From: Alphaproteobacteria bacterium
GTDB lineage: Bacteria; Pseudomonadota; Alphaproteobacteria; Micropepsales; Micropepsaceae
Assembly: GCA_017308475.1 (NCBI GenBank)
Contig: JAFKEU010000006.1
Coordinates: 124,001 to 188,000, forward strand
Reading direction: 5' to 3'
DNA length: 64,000 bases
Under the pieces are notes generated by a model. It did no database searches, was not told the origin of the DNA, and saw only the letters and a program-made list of their open reading frames with translations. Shown in pieces: positions 34,978 to 43,346 of this stretch (positions are counted from its first letter, which is position 1; each line of letters opens with the position of its first letter). The position numbers were made by a program, and so were the translations under genes.

Positions 34978-36249
34978 ATGAGTGGCCGCGCCTTTGTGAT
35001 CGGGGGCGGACTTTCCGGTCTGTCCGCGGCCACGCGCCTGGCCGAAAAGGGCGTTGCGGTCACGCTGGTGGAAGCCGCCGGCCAGGCGGGCGGGCGCTGC
35101 CGCTCCTATTTCGATGCCGCGCTGGGCATGGTGATCGACAACGGCAATCATCTGGTGCTGTCGGGCAACCGCGCGGTGCATGACTACCTGGCCCGCATCG
35201 GCGCGCGCGACGCGCTGGCCGGGCCGGAGCGGGCCGAATTTCATTTCGCCGATCTGGCCTCCGGCGCGCGCTGGGCGCTCAAGCCGGATGAAGGCGCGCT
35301 GCCGCTGTGGGTGATGCAGGGCTCGCGCCGCGTGCCCGGCACCGGGGCAAAGGATTATGCCGCCTATCTGCCGCTGCTATGGGCCGGGACCGCTGCGCGC
35401 ATCAGCGAATGCGTGCCTGTGACGGGTGCCTTGTGGGAGCGGCTGATGCGGCCCTTCCTGCTTGCGGCGCTGAACACCGAGCCGGAAGACTCGTCGGCGG
35501 CGCTGGCAGGTGCGGTGGTGCGCGAGACCCTGGCGAAAGGCGGGTGGCATTACCGCCCGCGCATCGCCCACCCCACACTGGCGGCCGCCTTCGTCGAACC
35601 GGCGCTGGCGTATCTGGCCGCGCGCGGTGCGGCGGTGAAGCTGGGAACGCGCCTGCGTGGCCTGACCTTGTCCGCGCGCGATGCGGCGGCGCTGGACCTG
35701 CCTGACGGCATCGAGCCCGTCGGGCCGGGGGACGCGGTGGTCCTGGCGGTGCCGCCCTGGGCAGCCTGTGACCTGTTGCCCGGGCTGATGGTGCCCAATG
35801 AATTCCGCGCCATCGTCAACGGTCATTTCCGCGTCGCACCGCCGCCTGAATTTCTTCCGCAGGATGGAGCCCCCGCCATGCTGGGCGTGATCGGCGGGAC
35901 GGTGGAGTGGATATTCGCTTTCCCGGACCGCATTTCGGTCACGGTCAGCGGCGCTGATGCCATCGTCGACAGGCCTCGCGAGGACCTGGCCGCCATCCTG
36001 TGGTCAGACGTGGTTGATGCGCTTGGCATCGACACTGTGCTTCCGCCCTGGCAGGTCGTGAAGGAAAAGCGCGCCACCTTTGCCGCCACGCCGGCCCAGG
36101 ATGCGCGCCGCCCGCCCGCCCGCAGCCAATGGCGCAACCTGTTCCTGGCCGGCGACTGGACCCAGACGGGCCTTCCCGCCACCATCGAGGGGGCCCTGCG
36201 CTCGGGCGAGACGGCGGCAGCTTTGGCCCTGAAGCATCTGGCCCTATAG
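34978..36249 (+). CDS. hpnE: hydroxysqualene dehydroxylase HpnE
   Basis: A 423-residue FAD-dependent amine-oxidase-fold enzyme that reduces hydroxysqualene to squalene. The N-terminal Rossmann motif is VIGGGLSGLSAATRLAEKG followed by VTLVEAAGQAGGRCRS. The C-terminal FAD segment is NLFLAGDWTQTGLPATIEGALRSG, as in other desaturase-type flavoproteins. It lies 13 nt after hpnD and 12 nt before shc. Confidence 0.93.
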   Translation: MSGRAFVIGGGLSGLSAATRLAEKGVAVTLVEAAGQAGGRCRSYFDAALGMVIDNGNHLVLSGNRAVHDYLARIGARDALAGPERAEFHFADLASGARWALKPDEGALPLWVMQGSRRVPGTGAKDYAAYLPLLWAGTAARISECVPVTGALWERLMRPFLLAALNTEPEDSSAALAGAVVRETLAKGGWHYRPRIAHPTLAAAFVEPALAYLAARGAAVKLGTRLRGLTLSARDAAALDLPDGIEPVGPGDAVVLAVPPWAACDLLPGLMVPNEFRAIVNGHFRVAPPPEFLPQDGAPAMLGVIGGTVEWIFAFPDRISVTVSGADAIVDRPREDLAAILWSDVVDALGIDTVLPPWQVVKEKRATFAATPAQDARRPPARSQWRNLFLAGDWTQTGLPATIEGALRSGETAAALALKHLAL

Positions 36250-36261
36250 TCCGGTCCCGCC

Positions 36262-38181
36262 ATGAACCAGCTTAATCCCGCCGATTATCTTGATGTGGAA
36301 GGCGCCATAAAGGCCGCCACCGACGCCGTCCTGGCGCAACAGAAGCCGGACGGGCACTGGGTCTATGAACTGGAAGCCGACGCCACCATCCCCGCCGAAT
36401 ATGTGCTGCTGGTGCATTGGCTGGGTGAGACGCCCAACCTGGAACTGGAGCGCAAGATCGGCGTCTATCTGCGCCGCATCCAGGGCGCGCATGGCGGCTG
36501 GCCGCTGTACCACGAAGGCGCCTTCGACATCTCCGCGACCGTGAAGGCCTATTTCGCGCTGAAGATGATCGGTGATGATATCGAGGCGCCGCACATGGCG
36601 CGCGCCCGCGAAGAGATCAGAAAGCGCGGCGGGGCCATCAAGGCCAATGTCTTCACCCGCATTCTTCTGTGCCTTTACGGCCAGGCATCGTGGCACGACG
36701 TGCCCACCGTGCCGCCGGAACTGATCCTGCTGCCGCGCTGGTTTCCCATCCATCTGTCCAAGATGAGCTATTGGGCGCGCACGGTGATCGTGCCGCTGCT
36801 GGTGTTGTGCGCGCTAAGGCCGTTGGCGAAGAATCCGCGCGGCATCCATGTGCCCGAACTGTTCGTCCCGGGCGTTCCTGCCGCCAGTCCCCGTGCCCCC
36901 CACCAGAGCGCGGGCTGGTCGGCATTCTTCGGCGCGCTGGACAGGGTGCTGAAGATCGTGCCCTGGCCCAGGGGCGCGCGCGCCCGCGCCATCGAGAAGT
37001 GCCGCGCCTGGACGACCGAGCGGCTGAACGGCGAGGACGGGCTGGGCGCCATCTATCCCGCCATGGCCAACAGCGTGATGATGTATGACGTCCTGGGCTA
37101 TCCGGCCGATCATCCCGACCGCGCCATTGCACGCAAGTCGGTCGAAAACCTGCTGGTGGTGAAGGACGACGAGGCTTACTGCCAGCCCTGCGTCTCGCCG
37201 GTATGGGATACCGCGCTGGTCGCCCATGCGCTGCTGGAGACCAAGGACGAAAAGGCCTGCGCCGCTGTCACCCACGGGCTGGAATGGCTGCGGCCCCTGC
37301 AGGTGCTGGACGTGAAGGGCGACTGGGCCGAGGAAAAGCCGGATGTGCGCCCCGGCGGCTGGGCCTTCCAGTACCGCAACGACTATTATCCCGACCTGGA
37401 CGATACCGCCGTGGTGGTGATGGCCTTCGACCGCGCGGGCGTGCCGCAGACCGATGTCGCCATCGCGCGCGGGCGCGAATGGGTGGAAGGGCTGCAATCC
37501 AAAGACGGCGGCTGGGGTGCCTTCGATGCCGACAATTCCTATTACTACCTGAACAACATTCCCTTTGCCGATCATGGCGCGCTGCTGGACCCGCCGACGG
37601 AAGACGTGTCGGGCCGCTGCGTCGGCATGCTGGCGCAGTTGGGCAATGGTGGGCAGGCGCTGGCCGACGGCATCGCCTATCTGCGCAAGACCCAGCGCGA
37701 GGACGGAAGCTGGTGGGGCCGCTGGGGCGTCAATTACATCTATGGCACCTGGTCGGCGCTGGCGGGGCTGAACGGCGCGGGCCTGAAGCCCGACGATCCA
37801 ACCATGAAGCGCGGCGCCGACTGGCTGGTTGCCATCCAGAACCCGGACGGCGGCTGGGGCGAGAATTGCGACAGCTACAAGCTGGATTACAAGGGCTATG
37901 AGCCGGCGCCGTCGACCGCGTCACAGACCGCCTGGGCGCTGCTCGGCCTGATGGCGGCCGGGCAGGTGGATCATCCGGCCGTGGCGCGCGGCGTCAATTA
38001 CCTGAAGGCGACGCAGGAAGCGGACGGGTTGTGGAGCCAGGCCCATTACACCGGCGGCGGGTTCCCGCGCGTCTTCTACCTGAACTATCACGGCTATCCG
38101 AAATTCTTCCCGCTCTGGGCGCTGGCGCGCTATCGCAACCTGAAAACGGGCAATTCCCGCCGGGTTGAGTTTGGGCTTTAG
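36262..38181 (+). CDS. shc: squalene-hopene cyclase
   Basis: A 639-residue class II triterpene cyclase, also called HpnF, that turns squalene into hopene and diplopterol on the inner face of the membrane. The protonating DxDD motif is Asp378-Leu-Asp-Asp381 in YYPDLDDTAVVVMAF. QW repeats recur through the protein (QKPDGHWVYELEAD, QGAHGGWPLYHEG, QSKDGGWGAFDADN, QREDGSWWGRWG, QNPDGGWGENCDSY). The length matches the family. It is the last gene of the unbroken plus-strand run; 184 bp with two palindromes follow before hpnG. Confidence 0.97.
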   Translation: MNQLNPADYLDVEGAIKAATDAVLAQQKPDGHWVYELEADATIPAEYVLLVHWLGETPNLELERKIGVYLRRIQGAHGGWPLYHEGAFDISATVKAYFALKMIGDDIEAPHMARAREEIRKRGGAIKANVFTRILLCLYGQASWHDVPTVPPELILLPRWFPIHLSKMSYWARTVIVPLLVLCALRPLAKNPRGIHVPELFVPGVPAASPRAPHQSAGWSAFFGALDRVLKIVPWPRGARARAIEKCRAWTTERLNGEDGLGAIYPAMANSVMMYDVLGYPADHPDRAIARKSVENLLVVKDDEAYCQPCVSPVWDTALVAHALLETKDEKACAAVTHGLEWLRPLQVLDVKGDWAEEKPDVRPGGWAFQYRNDYYPDLDDTAVVVMAFDRAGVPQTDVAIARGREWVEGLQSKDGGWGAFDADNSYYYLNNIPFADHGALLDPPTEDVSGRCVGMLAQLGNGGQALADGIAYLRKTQREDGSWWGRWGVNYIYGTWSALAGLNGAGLKPDDPTMKRGADWLVAIQNPDGGWGENCDSYKLDYKGYEPAPSTASQTAWALLGLMAAGQVDHPAVARGVNYLKATQEADGLWSQAHYTGGGFPRVFYLNYHGYPKFFPLWALARYRNLKTGNSRRVEFGL

Positions 38182-38204
38182 AGCGGCCACGAACCAAACT
38201 GTCA

Positions 38205-38322
38205 TGGCCCACCGGAGTGTGGGCCACCCAGTTGAAACATGTCGTGGACTTTCAGGATGAAATATCGAACCAATTGCAGCTTAAACGCGGGGCCAACCTG
38301 GGTGGCCCGCATTCGCGGGCCA
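38205..38322. repeat. inverted pair of REP-like palindromes (REPIN-like)
   Basis: Two hairpins stand in mirror orientation: TGGCCCAC (38205-38212) with GTGGGCCA (38219-38226), and TGGCCCGC (38303-38310) with GCGGGCCA (38315-38322). The outer flanks match when one is inverted (GTCA before the first, TGAC after the second; CCCAG-TT against AACCTGGG on the inner sides). The hairpin at 14783-14804 has a related core and the same GTCA-type flank. They lie between shc and hpnG and may affect transcript ends there. Confidence 0.55.
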
Positions 38323-38365
38323 TGACACTGGGGGATTTCATCTTGCACATGTGCACGAGGTCATC

Positions 38366-39061
38366 ATGACCATCCTCGCCGTCTGCGGCCTGACCCGCGA
38401 AGCCGAGATTGTCGGCACCACCGATGTCGTGGCGGTGGCGGGCGGCGGCGATGGCGAGGGGCTGGCGAAAAAGCTCGACGCCCTGCATGGCGACATTCGC
38501 GGCGTGATCTCCATCGGGCTTGGCGGCGGCCTGTCGCCGCTTTTGAAGGTCGGCGATGTCGTCATCGCCGAAGCCATCAGCTTCGACGGTCCGCTTGGCC
38601 AGGGTAGCAAGGTGTGGGACTGCGACGAGACCTGGCGCGTGCGTCTGATGTCGCGCCTTTATTCTCATTATCAGGCCCATGCCCACCAGGGCGTCATTGC
38701 CGCCAGCGACGCGGTGCTGCAGGACACCGAAGCGAAAGCCGGGCTGCACACCCGCACCGGCGCGCTGGCGGTGGACATGGAATCGCACATCGCCGCCCGC
38801 TTTGCCGCTTCCCGCGGCCTGCCGCTGGCGGCGCTGCGGGTGATCTCCGACGATGCTCGCCACACATTGCCGCCCGCGGCTTTGGTGGCGATGCAGCCGG
38901 ACGGAAGCATCTCCATCGCCCGCGTGCTGTGGTCGCTGGTGAAAAAGCCCCAGCAGCTGCCCGCGCTGATCCGCACGGGCAGGGGCTCGTCGAAGGCGTT
39001 TAAGGAACTACTCCGCTGCCGCGATCTCTGTGGTGTCGGACTTGCCGGCCTTGATGGCTGA
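38366..39061 (+). CDS. hpnG: hopanoid nucleoside phosphorylase HpnG
   Basis: A 231-residue member of the purine nucleoside phosphorylase fold. It is expected to remove adenine from adenosylhopane to give the ribosylhopane precursor of bacteriohopanetetrol. GVISIGLGGGLSPLLKVGDVVIAEAI is the phosphate/ribose-binding start and TGALAVDMESHIAARFAASRGLP is the family's substrate-binding MES-type motif. The ATG at 38366 is preferred over one 15 nt upstream. Its last 18 codons overlap, on the opposite strand, the end of hpnH by 54 nt, so its C-terminal tail (CRDLCGVGLAGLDG) may be a late extension. Confidence 0.9.
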   Translation: MTILAVCGLTREAEIVGTTDVVAVAGGGDGEGLAKKLDALHGDIRGVISIGLGGGLSPLLKVGDVVIAEAISFDGPLGQGSKVWDCDETWRVRLMSRLYSHYQAHAHQGVIAASDAVLQDTEAKAGLHTRTGALAVDMESHIAARFAASRGLPLAALRVISDDARHTLPPAALVAMQPDGSISIARVLWSLVKKPQQLPALIRTGRGSSKAFKELLRCRDLCGVGLAGLDG

Positions 39062-40153
39062 CATTTTCTGCTCGACATGGCGTGAGAAGACGTACTCCGC
39101 CGGGCGCTGGTTCGACAGGTCGATCTCCGGCGCAAACGGGCCTTCGGTCTTCACGCCCTTCAGCGCCAGCGGGATCATTTTCCAGGGATGCTTGATGGAA
39201 TCGGTGGCGGCCGTGCCTTCGAAGCCGCAATGCACCATGCAGTTGGCGCACTTCTCATACTTGCCGACGCCGTACTTCTCCCACTCGGTGCCTTCCATCA
39301 GCTCCTTGAAGGTCTTCACATAGCCTTCGCCGAGCAGGTAGCACGGCTTCTGCCAGCCGAACACGGTCAGAAGCGGCATCGACCAGGGCGTGCATTCATA
39401 GGTCTGGTTGCCCGCCAGGAAGTCCATGAACAGGGGCGAGTTGGTGAAGTCCCAGTTCTTGCCGCCGTCACCGCGCTTCAAAATCTCGCGGAACATGGTC
39501 TTGGTGCGCTCGCGGTTCAGGAAGTGCTGCTGGTCGGGCGCGCGCTCATAGGCATAGCCGGGCGACACGGTGATGCCGTCCACGCCCATCGCCATCACCT
39601 CGTCGAAGAAGCGTGCGGTACGCTCCGGATCGGCGCCGTCGAACAGGGTGCAGTTGATCTGGGTGCGGAAGCCGCGATCCTTGGCCAGCTTGATGGCGGC
39701 GACGGCCTTTTCATAGGTTCCGTCCAGGCACACCGACTTGTCGTGCATTGCCTTGTCGCCGTCCAGATGGATGGACCAGGTGAAATTGGGATGCGGCTTG
39801 TACTGGTCGATCTTCTTGGCCAGCAGCAGTGCATTGGTGCACAGGATCACGAACTTGTCGCGCTCGATGAAGCCTTCCACGATCCTGGGCATGTCGCGGT
39901 GAAGCAGGGGCTCGCCGCCCGCGATGGACACGGCCGGCGCGCCGCATTCCTCGATCGCGTCCATGCACTGCTGGTAGCTGAGGCGCTGGTTCAGGATCTC
40001 GTCGGGATAGTCGATCTTGCCGCAGCCGGCGCAGGCCAGGTTGCAGCGAAACAGCGGCTCCAGCATCAGCACCAGCGGATATTTGCCGCCGGAAATGTGC
40101 TTCTTCACGACATAGGCGCCGATCTTGGCGGCCTGGCGAAACGGCAGTCCCAT
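39008..40153 (-). CDS. hpnH: adenosylhopane synthase HpnH (radical SAM)
   Basis: A 381-residue radical SAM enzyme that joins a 5'-deoxyadenosyl group to diploptene, starting side-chain synthesis. The cluster ligands are Cys37, Cys41 and Cys44 (FRCNLACAGCGKIDYP). The C-terminal half has a Cys-containing region (KYEKCANCMVHCGFEG) in keeping with SPASM-like extension. The ATG at 40153 begins the conserved MGLPFRQAAKIGAYV; a longer frame upstream overlaps ispH and is rejected. It follows ispH by 5 nt on the minus strand and converges on hpnG. Confidence 0.94.
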   Translation of the reverse strand: MGLPFRQAAKIGAYVVKKHISGGKYPLVLMLEPLFRCNLACAGCGKIDYPDEILNQRLSYQQCMDAIEECGAPAVSIAGGEPLLHRDMPRIVEGFIERDKFVILCTNALLLAKKIDQYKPHPNFTWSIHLDGDKAMHDKSVCLDGTYEKAVAAIKLAKDRGFRTQINCTLFDGADPERTARFFDEVMAMGVDGITVSPGYAYERAPDQQHFLNRERTKTMFREILKRGDGGKNWDFTNSPLFMDFLAGNQTYECTPWSMPLLTVFGWQKPCYLLGEGYVKTFKELMEGTEWEKYGVGKYEKCANCMVHCGFEGTAATDSIKHPWKMIPLALKGVKTEGPFAPEIDLSNQRPAEYVFSRHVEQKMSAIKAGKSDTTEIAAAE

Positions 40154-40158
40154 ATGCG

Positions 40159-41082
40159 TTAAGCCCTCAACTCGGCCGGCAGGCGGAATTCGATATGTTC
40201 CTTCTTGCCGTCCATGGTTTCCACGGCCACGTCCTCGATGGCGCCCAGCGCCTCGATGACATGCATCACCAGTTCCTCGGGGGCCGAGGCGCCGGCGGTC
40301 AGGCCGACAATGTTCTTGCCGCGGACCCATTCGGCCTTCAGCTCGCTGCCGTCATTGATCAGGTAGCTGGGAACGCCTTCCTCCAGCCCGATCTCGCGCA
40401 GCCGGTTGGAATTGGAGCTGTTGGCCGCGCCCACCACCAGGATCACGTCGGCCAGCTTGGCCAGCTCGCGCACGGCGGTCTGCCGGTTCTGGGTGGCGTA
40501 GCAGATGTCGGAAGTCTCGGGCCCGACAATGTCCTTGAAGCGCCGCTTCAGCGCCACGATGATGCCCTTGGTGTCGTCGATCGACAGGGTGGTCTGGGTG
40601 ATGTAGGCGACCGGCGTATCGACGGCGATGGCCAGTGCCTCCACATCTTCTTCCTTCTGCACCAGATGCACCGGCGCGCCGACCTGGCCCATGGTGCCTT
40701 CCACCTCGGGATGGCCGGCATGGCCGATCAGGATCAGCGTGCGGCCATGGGCGACATAGCGCTTGCCCTGGTTGTGCACTTTCGACACCAGCGGGCAGGT
40801 GGCATCCAGCACCGGCAGCTTGCGGTCCTGGGCGGTCTTGAACACCGCCTGCGGCACGCCATGCGCGGAAAAGACGGTCACCGCGCCCTCTGGCACTTCG
40901 TCCAGCTCCTCGACGAAGCGGGCGCCCTTGCTCTTGAGGGTGTTCACGACATGCTTGTTGTGCACGATCTCGTGGCGCACATAGACAGGCTCGCCATACT
41001 TGTCGAGCGCCTTCTCCACGATGTCGATGGCACGCACGACCCCGGCGCAGAAGCCGCGTGGCTGGGCTAGGATGACTCGCAT
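40159..41082 (-). CDS. ispH: 4-hydroxy-3-methylbut-2-enyl diphosphate reductase
   Basis: A 307-residue iron-sulfur enzyme of the non-mevalonate pathway giving IPP and DMAPP. The three cluster cysteines are in [14 protein letters not shown] (Cys12-13 region), [14 protein letters not shown] and [11 protein letters not shown]. The [10 protein letters not shown] and SAHGVP motifs hold the active-site histidines, and [13 protein letters not shown] binds diphosphate. The ATG at 41082 starts the canonical [14 protein letters not shown]. Its location next to hpnH ties precursor supply to hopanoid synthesis. Confidence 0.96.
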   Translation of the reverse strand: MRVILAQPRGFCAGVVRAIDIVEKALDKYGEPVYVRHEIVHNKHVVNTLKSKGARFVEELDEVPEGAVTVFSAHGVPQAVFKTAQDRKLPVLDATCPLVSKVHNQGKRYVAHGRTLILIGHAGHPEVEGTMGQVGAPVHLVQKEEDVEALAIAVDTPVAYITQTTLSIDDTKGIIVALKRRFKDIVGPETSDICYATQNRQTAVRELAKLADVILVVGAANSSNSNRLREIGLEEGVPSYLINDGSELKAEWVRGKNIVGLTAGASAPEELVMHVIEALGAIEDVAVETMDGKKEHIEFRLPAELRA

Positions 41083-41392
41083 ATGGGGTCCCTGATCCAA
41101 GGGGGGCGCAATTCCAGGCGGGGGGCATACCAGAACCCGCGCCATGCCCCAAGTGGTGGCTGCACTGCAACATGGCTATTGTCCTGCATCGGGCAAGGGG
41201 GCGCAACCCCTTCCCCTGCATGGATAACGGGCCCTTTGGGCATGGAACGGCAGCGCTGTTGCACGCGGGCCATAGCGGCCAAAAGCCGGTTGCTTTCCGG
41301 GGCCAAAAGAGGCCATGAACCGCCCGAAATTGGTGGCTTCCGGTCCGGGAACCGGCCAGATCCACCCGGAAGGCATCAAATGAGGCATCTTC
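41083..41392. other. 310-bp divergent intergenic region, ispH/ispA
   Basis: This stretch separates the two divergent units ispH-hpnH and ispA-hpnM and must contain both promoters. It is GC-rich with several short self-complementary runs (for example gggcccttt and ccggttgctttccgg), but I can assign no clear -35/-10 pair and see no credible gene. Confidence 0.6.
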
Positions 41393-42331
41393 ATGTCTGA
41401 TACCGCGCACCGGGCCCGGCCCCAGAACGACCCTGCCCTGTTGCCCCCGGCCATCGCGGCGGCCGCCCGCCTGGCCGATTCGACGCTGGAAGCGCTTCTG
41501 CCCAGGCCCGCCGGCCGCCAGGCCCGGGTCCAGGAGGCGATGCGCTATGCGGTGATGGGGGGCGGCAAGCGCCTGCGCCCCTTCCTGGTGCTGCATGCGG
41601 CCCGCCTGTTCGCGGTGCCCGAGAGCCAGGCCCTGCGCGTGGGGGCGGCCATCGAATGCCTGCACACCTATTCGCTGGTGCATGACGATCTGCCCTGCAT
41701 GGACGATGACGATCTGCGCCGCGGCCGGCCCACCACCCACATCGCGTTCGACGAGATGACGGCGGTGCTGGCGGGCGATGCGCTATTGACCTTCGCTTTC
41801 GAGATACTGGCCGACCCGGCCACCCACGCGCACGCCGATGTCCGCTGCGCGCTGATCGCGCGCCTGGCCGAGGCGTCGGGCCACAGCGGCATGATCGGCG
41901 GCCAGGTGATCGACATGCTGGCCCCTTCTTTCATCAAGGAGGGCAGCTTCGGCGTGGACGATGTGATCGAACTCCAGCGCAAGAAGACCGGCCAGCTGTT
42001 CGAATTCTCCTGCGAGGCGGGCCCCATTCTGGCACAGGCCGGTGCAGAGGACCGCGCCCGGCTCAAGGCCTATGCCGAAGAGATGGGCGTGGTGTTCCAG
42101 ATCACCGACGATCTGCTTGATGTTACCTCCACGCCTGAAAAAACCGGCAAGGCGGTGGGCAAGGATGCCGGCATGGGCAAGCAGACGCTGGTGACCCTGC
42201 TCGGCCTCGAGGGGGCGCGGGCCGAGGCCCGGCGCCGTGCCGCCAAGGCGGTCGAAGCCCTTGGGCCGCACGCCGCGCGCGCGCCCGAACTGTCGGGCCT
42301 GCCTTTCTTCCTCCTGGACCGTGATGCCTGA
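41393..42331 (+). CDS. ispA: farnesyl (polyprenyl) diphosphate synthase
   Basis: A 312-residue prenyl synthase. The first Asp-rich motif is HDDLPCMDDDDLRRGRP (Asp98-Asp99 then Asp104, the DDx4D bacterial form) and the second is FQITDDLLDVTS. The conserved GGGKRLRPFLVL and GGQVIDM elements are present. The DDx4D motif and overall length fit FPP synthase; GGPP cannot be excluded by eye. It feeds HpnD with FPP and shares the plus strand with hpnM, 84 nt downstream. Confidence 0.92.
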   Translation: MSDTAHRARPQNDPALLPPAIAAAARLADSTLEALLPRPAGRQARVQEAMRYAVMGGGKRLRPFLVLHAARLFAVPESQALRVGAAIECLHTYSLVHDDLPCMDDDDLRRGRPTTHIAFDEMTAVLAGDALLTFAFEILADPATHAHADVRCALIARLAEASGHSGMIGGQVIDMLAPSFIKEGSFGVDDVIELQRKKTGQLFEFSCEAGPILAQAGAEDRARLKAYAEEMGVVFQITDDLLDVTSTPEKTGKAVGKDAGMGKQTLVTLLGLEGARAEARRRAAKAVEALGPHAARAPELSGLPFFLLDRDA

Positions 42332-42415
42332 GCGCTTAAAAAATGGCGGAAAATTGCCGTTTTTTGCCGCCAAATTGGGCTTTCATGCGTTAGACGGGGC
42401 ATAGGGAGAATTTCG

Positions 42416-43084
42416 ATGAACCGCTTTCTGAAACCCATTTGTCTGGGGCTGATGCTGGCTGCGGCGCCCGCTGGCCTGATCGTGACGGCCCCGTCTGCTT
42501 TGGCCCAGTCCGCCTCGGGTCAGTCCGCCCCGGGTCAGTCCACAACGGCCCAGGCCGCCGATCCGGCCGCGGCACAGATTCAGGTCTTCTACGATGCGCT
42601 GGTCGCGTCAATGAAATCGGGCGGCACCGCCAAGTCCCGCTATGACAGGCTGAGGCCCGCCGTGGAGAAGGTCTTCGACCTTGAGGCGATGACGGCCGCC
42701 GCGGTCGGTCCCACCTTCGCCGCCATGTCGGACGCCGACAGGAAGGCGCTGGTCGATGCCTTCACCCGGATGACCATCGCCAACTATGCCAAGAATTTCG
42801 ATTCCTACGGCGGCGAGAAATTCCCCGTTGATCCTCAGTCGATCACGCGCGGCAGCGAGCGCTTCGTAAAGAGCAGGCTTGTGCCTTCGTCCGGTGATCC
42901 GGTGGCGTTCAATTACCGCCTGCATCAGGTGGACGGCAACTGGAAGGTCACCGATGTCTATCTGGCGGGCAATATCAGCCAGATGGCGCAGAAACGCTCC
43001 GACTTCGCCGGCACGCTGAAGACATCGGGGCCCCAGGGCCTGGCCAAGAAGATCAATGCCTTGGCGGATCAGACCCTGTCTTAA
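42416..43084 (+). CDS. hpnM: hopanoid-associated MlaC-like periplasmic protein HpnM
   Basis: A 222-residue exported protein of the Ttg2D/MlaC family, which carries phospholipids or other lipids across the periplasm. The signal peptide is MNRFLKPICLGLMLAAAPAG, with cleavage probably after APSALA. A short Ser/Gln/Ala repeat (QSASGQSAPGQSTTAQ) links it to the folded domain, which includes YDRLRPAVEKVFDLEAMT and VYLAGNISQMAQKRSDFAGTL. GGGAGAA precedes the ATG. It likely works with HpnN, whose gene is convergent 262 bp away. Confidence 0.9.
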   Translation: MNRFLKPICLGLMLAAAPAGLIVTAPSALAQSASGQSAPGQSTTAQAADPAAAQIQVFYDALVASMKSGGTAKSRYDRLRPAVEKVFDLEAMTAAAVGPTFAAMSDADRKALVDAFTRMTIANYAKNFDSYGGEKFPVDPQSITRGSERFVKSRLVPSSGDPVAFNYRLHQVDGNWKVTDVYLAGNISQMAQKRSDFAGTLKTSGPQGLAKKINALADQTLS

Positions 43085-43090
43085 TTTAAC

Positions 43091-43200
43091 CCCCTCCGGC
43101 TTTCGCAACTTTGCTCAAGAGCGGCGCACCAGGTGCGCCGCCCTTTCGCGTCGCTACAGCCACCTCCCCCTTTCTGGTGCTTCGCACCAAAGGGGGGAGG
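43091..43200. repeat. composite palindromic repeats between hpnM and hpnN
   Basis: A 10-nt-arm palindrome (GCGGCGCACC at 43121-43130 and GGTGCGCCGC at 43132-43141) is followed by a long hairpin. That hairpin runs from CCTCCCCC (43163-43170) through an inner TGGTGC/GCACCA stem to GGGGGGAGG (43192-43200). The block is bounded by CCCCTCCGG and CCACCTCCCC, which resemble the ends of the element at 47367-47426. It may be an interspersed element and may end the hpnM transcript. Nothing else is seen from 43201 to 43346. Confidence 0.5.
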
Positions 43201-43346
43201 AAGTCTGTGCGTGATGCGGCGGCCTGCGCACTGACGCGCGCGAAGGGGAGGCGGGTCTGTGTGCGCTCAACGCTCGCGGGGGAAGAAAGCTGGTGGATGC
43301 GGCGGGGCGCGCCGCGGAATGCGGCGCTCGAGCCTGGCTTTCCGGT

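Noticed and set aside
41083..41400. Open frame across the ispH/ispA divergent region
   Set aside because: It covers the region that must hold both promoters, has no recognisable domain and runs into the ispA start in another frame.
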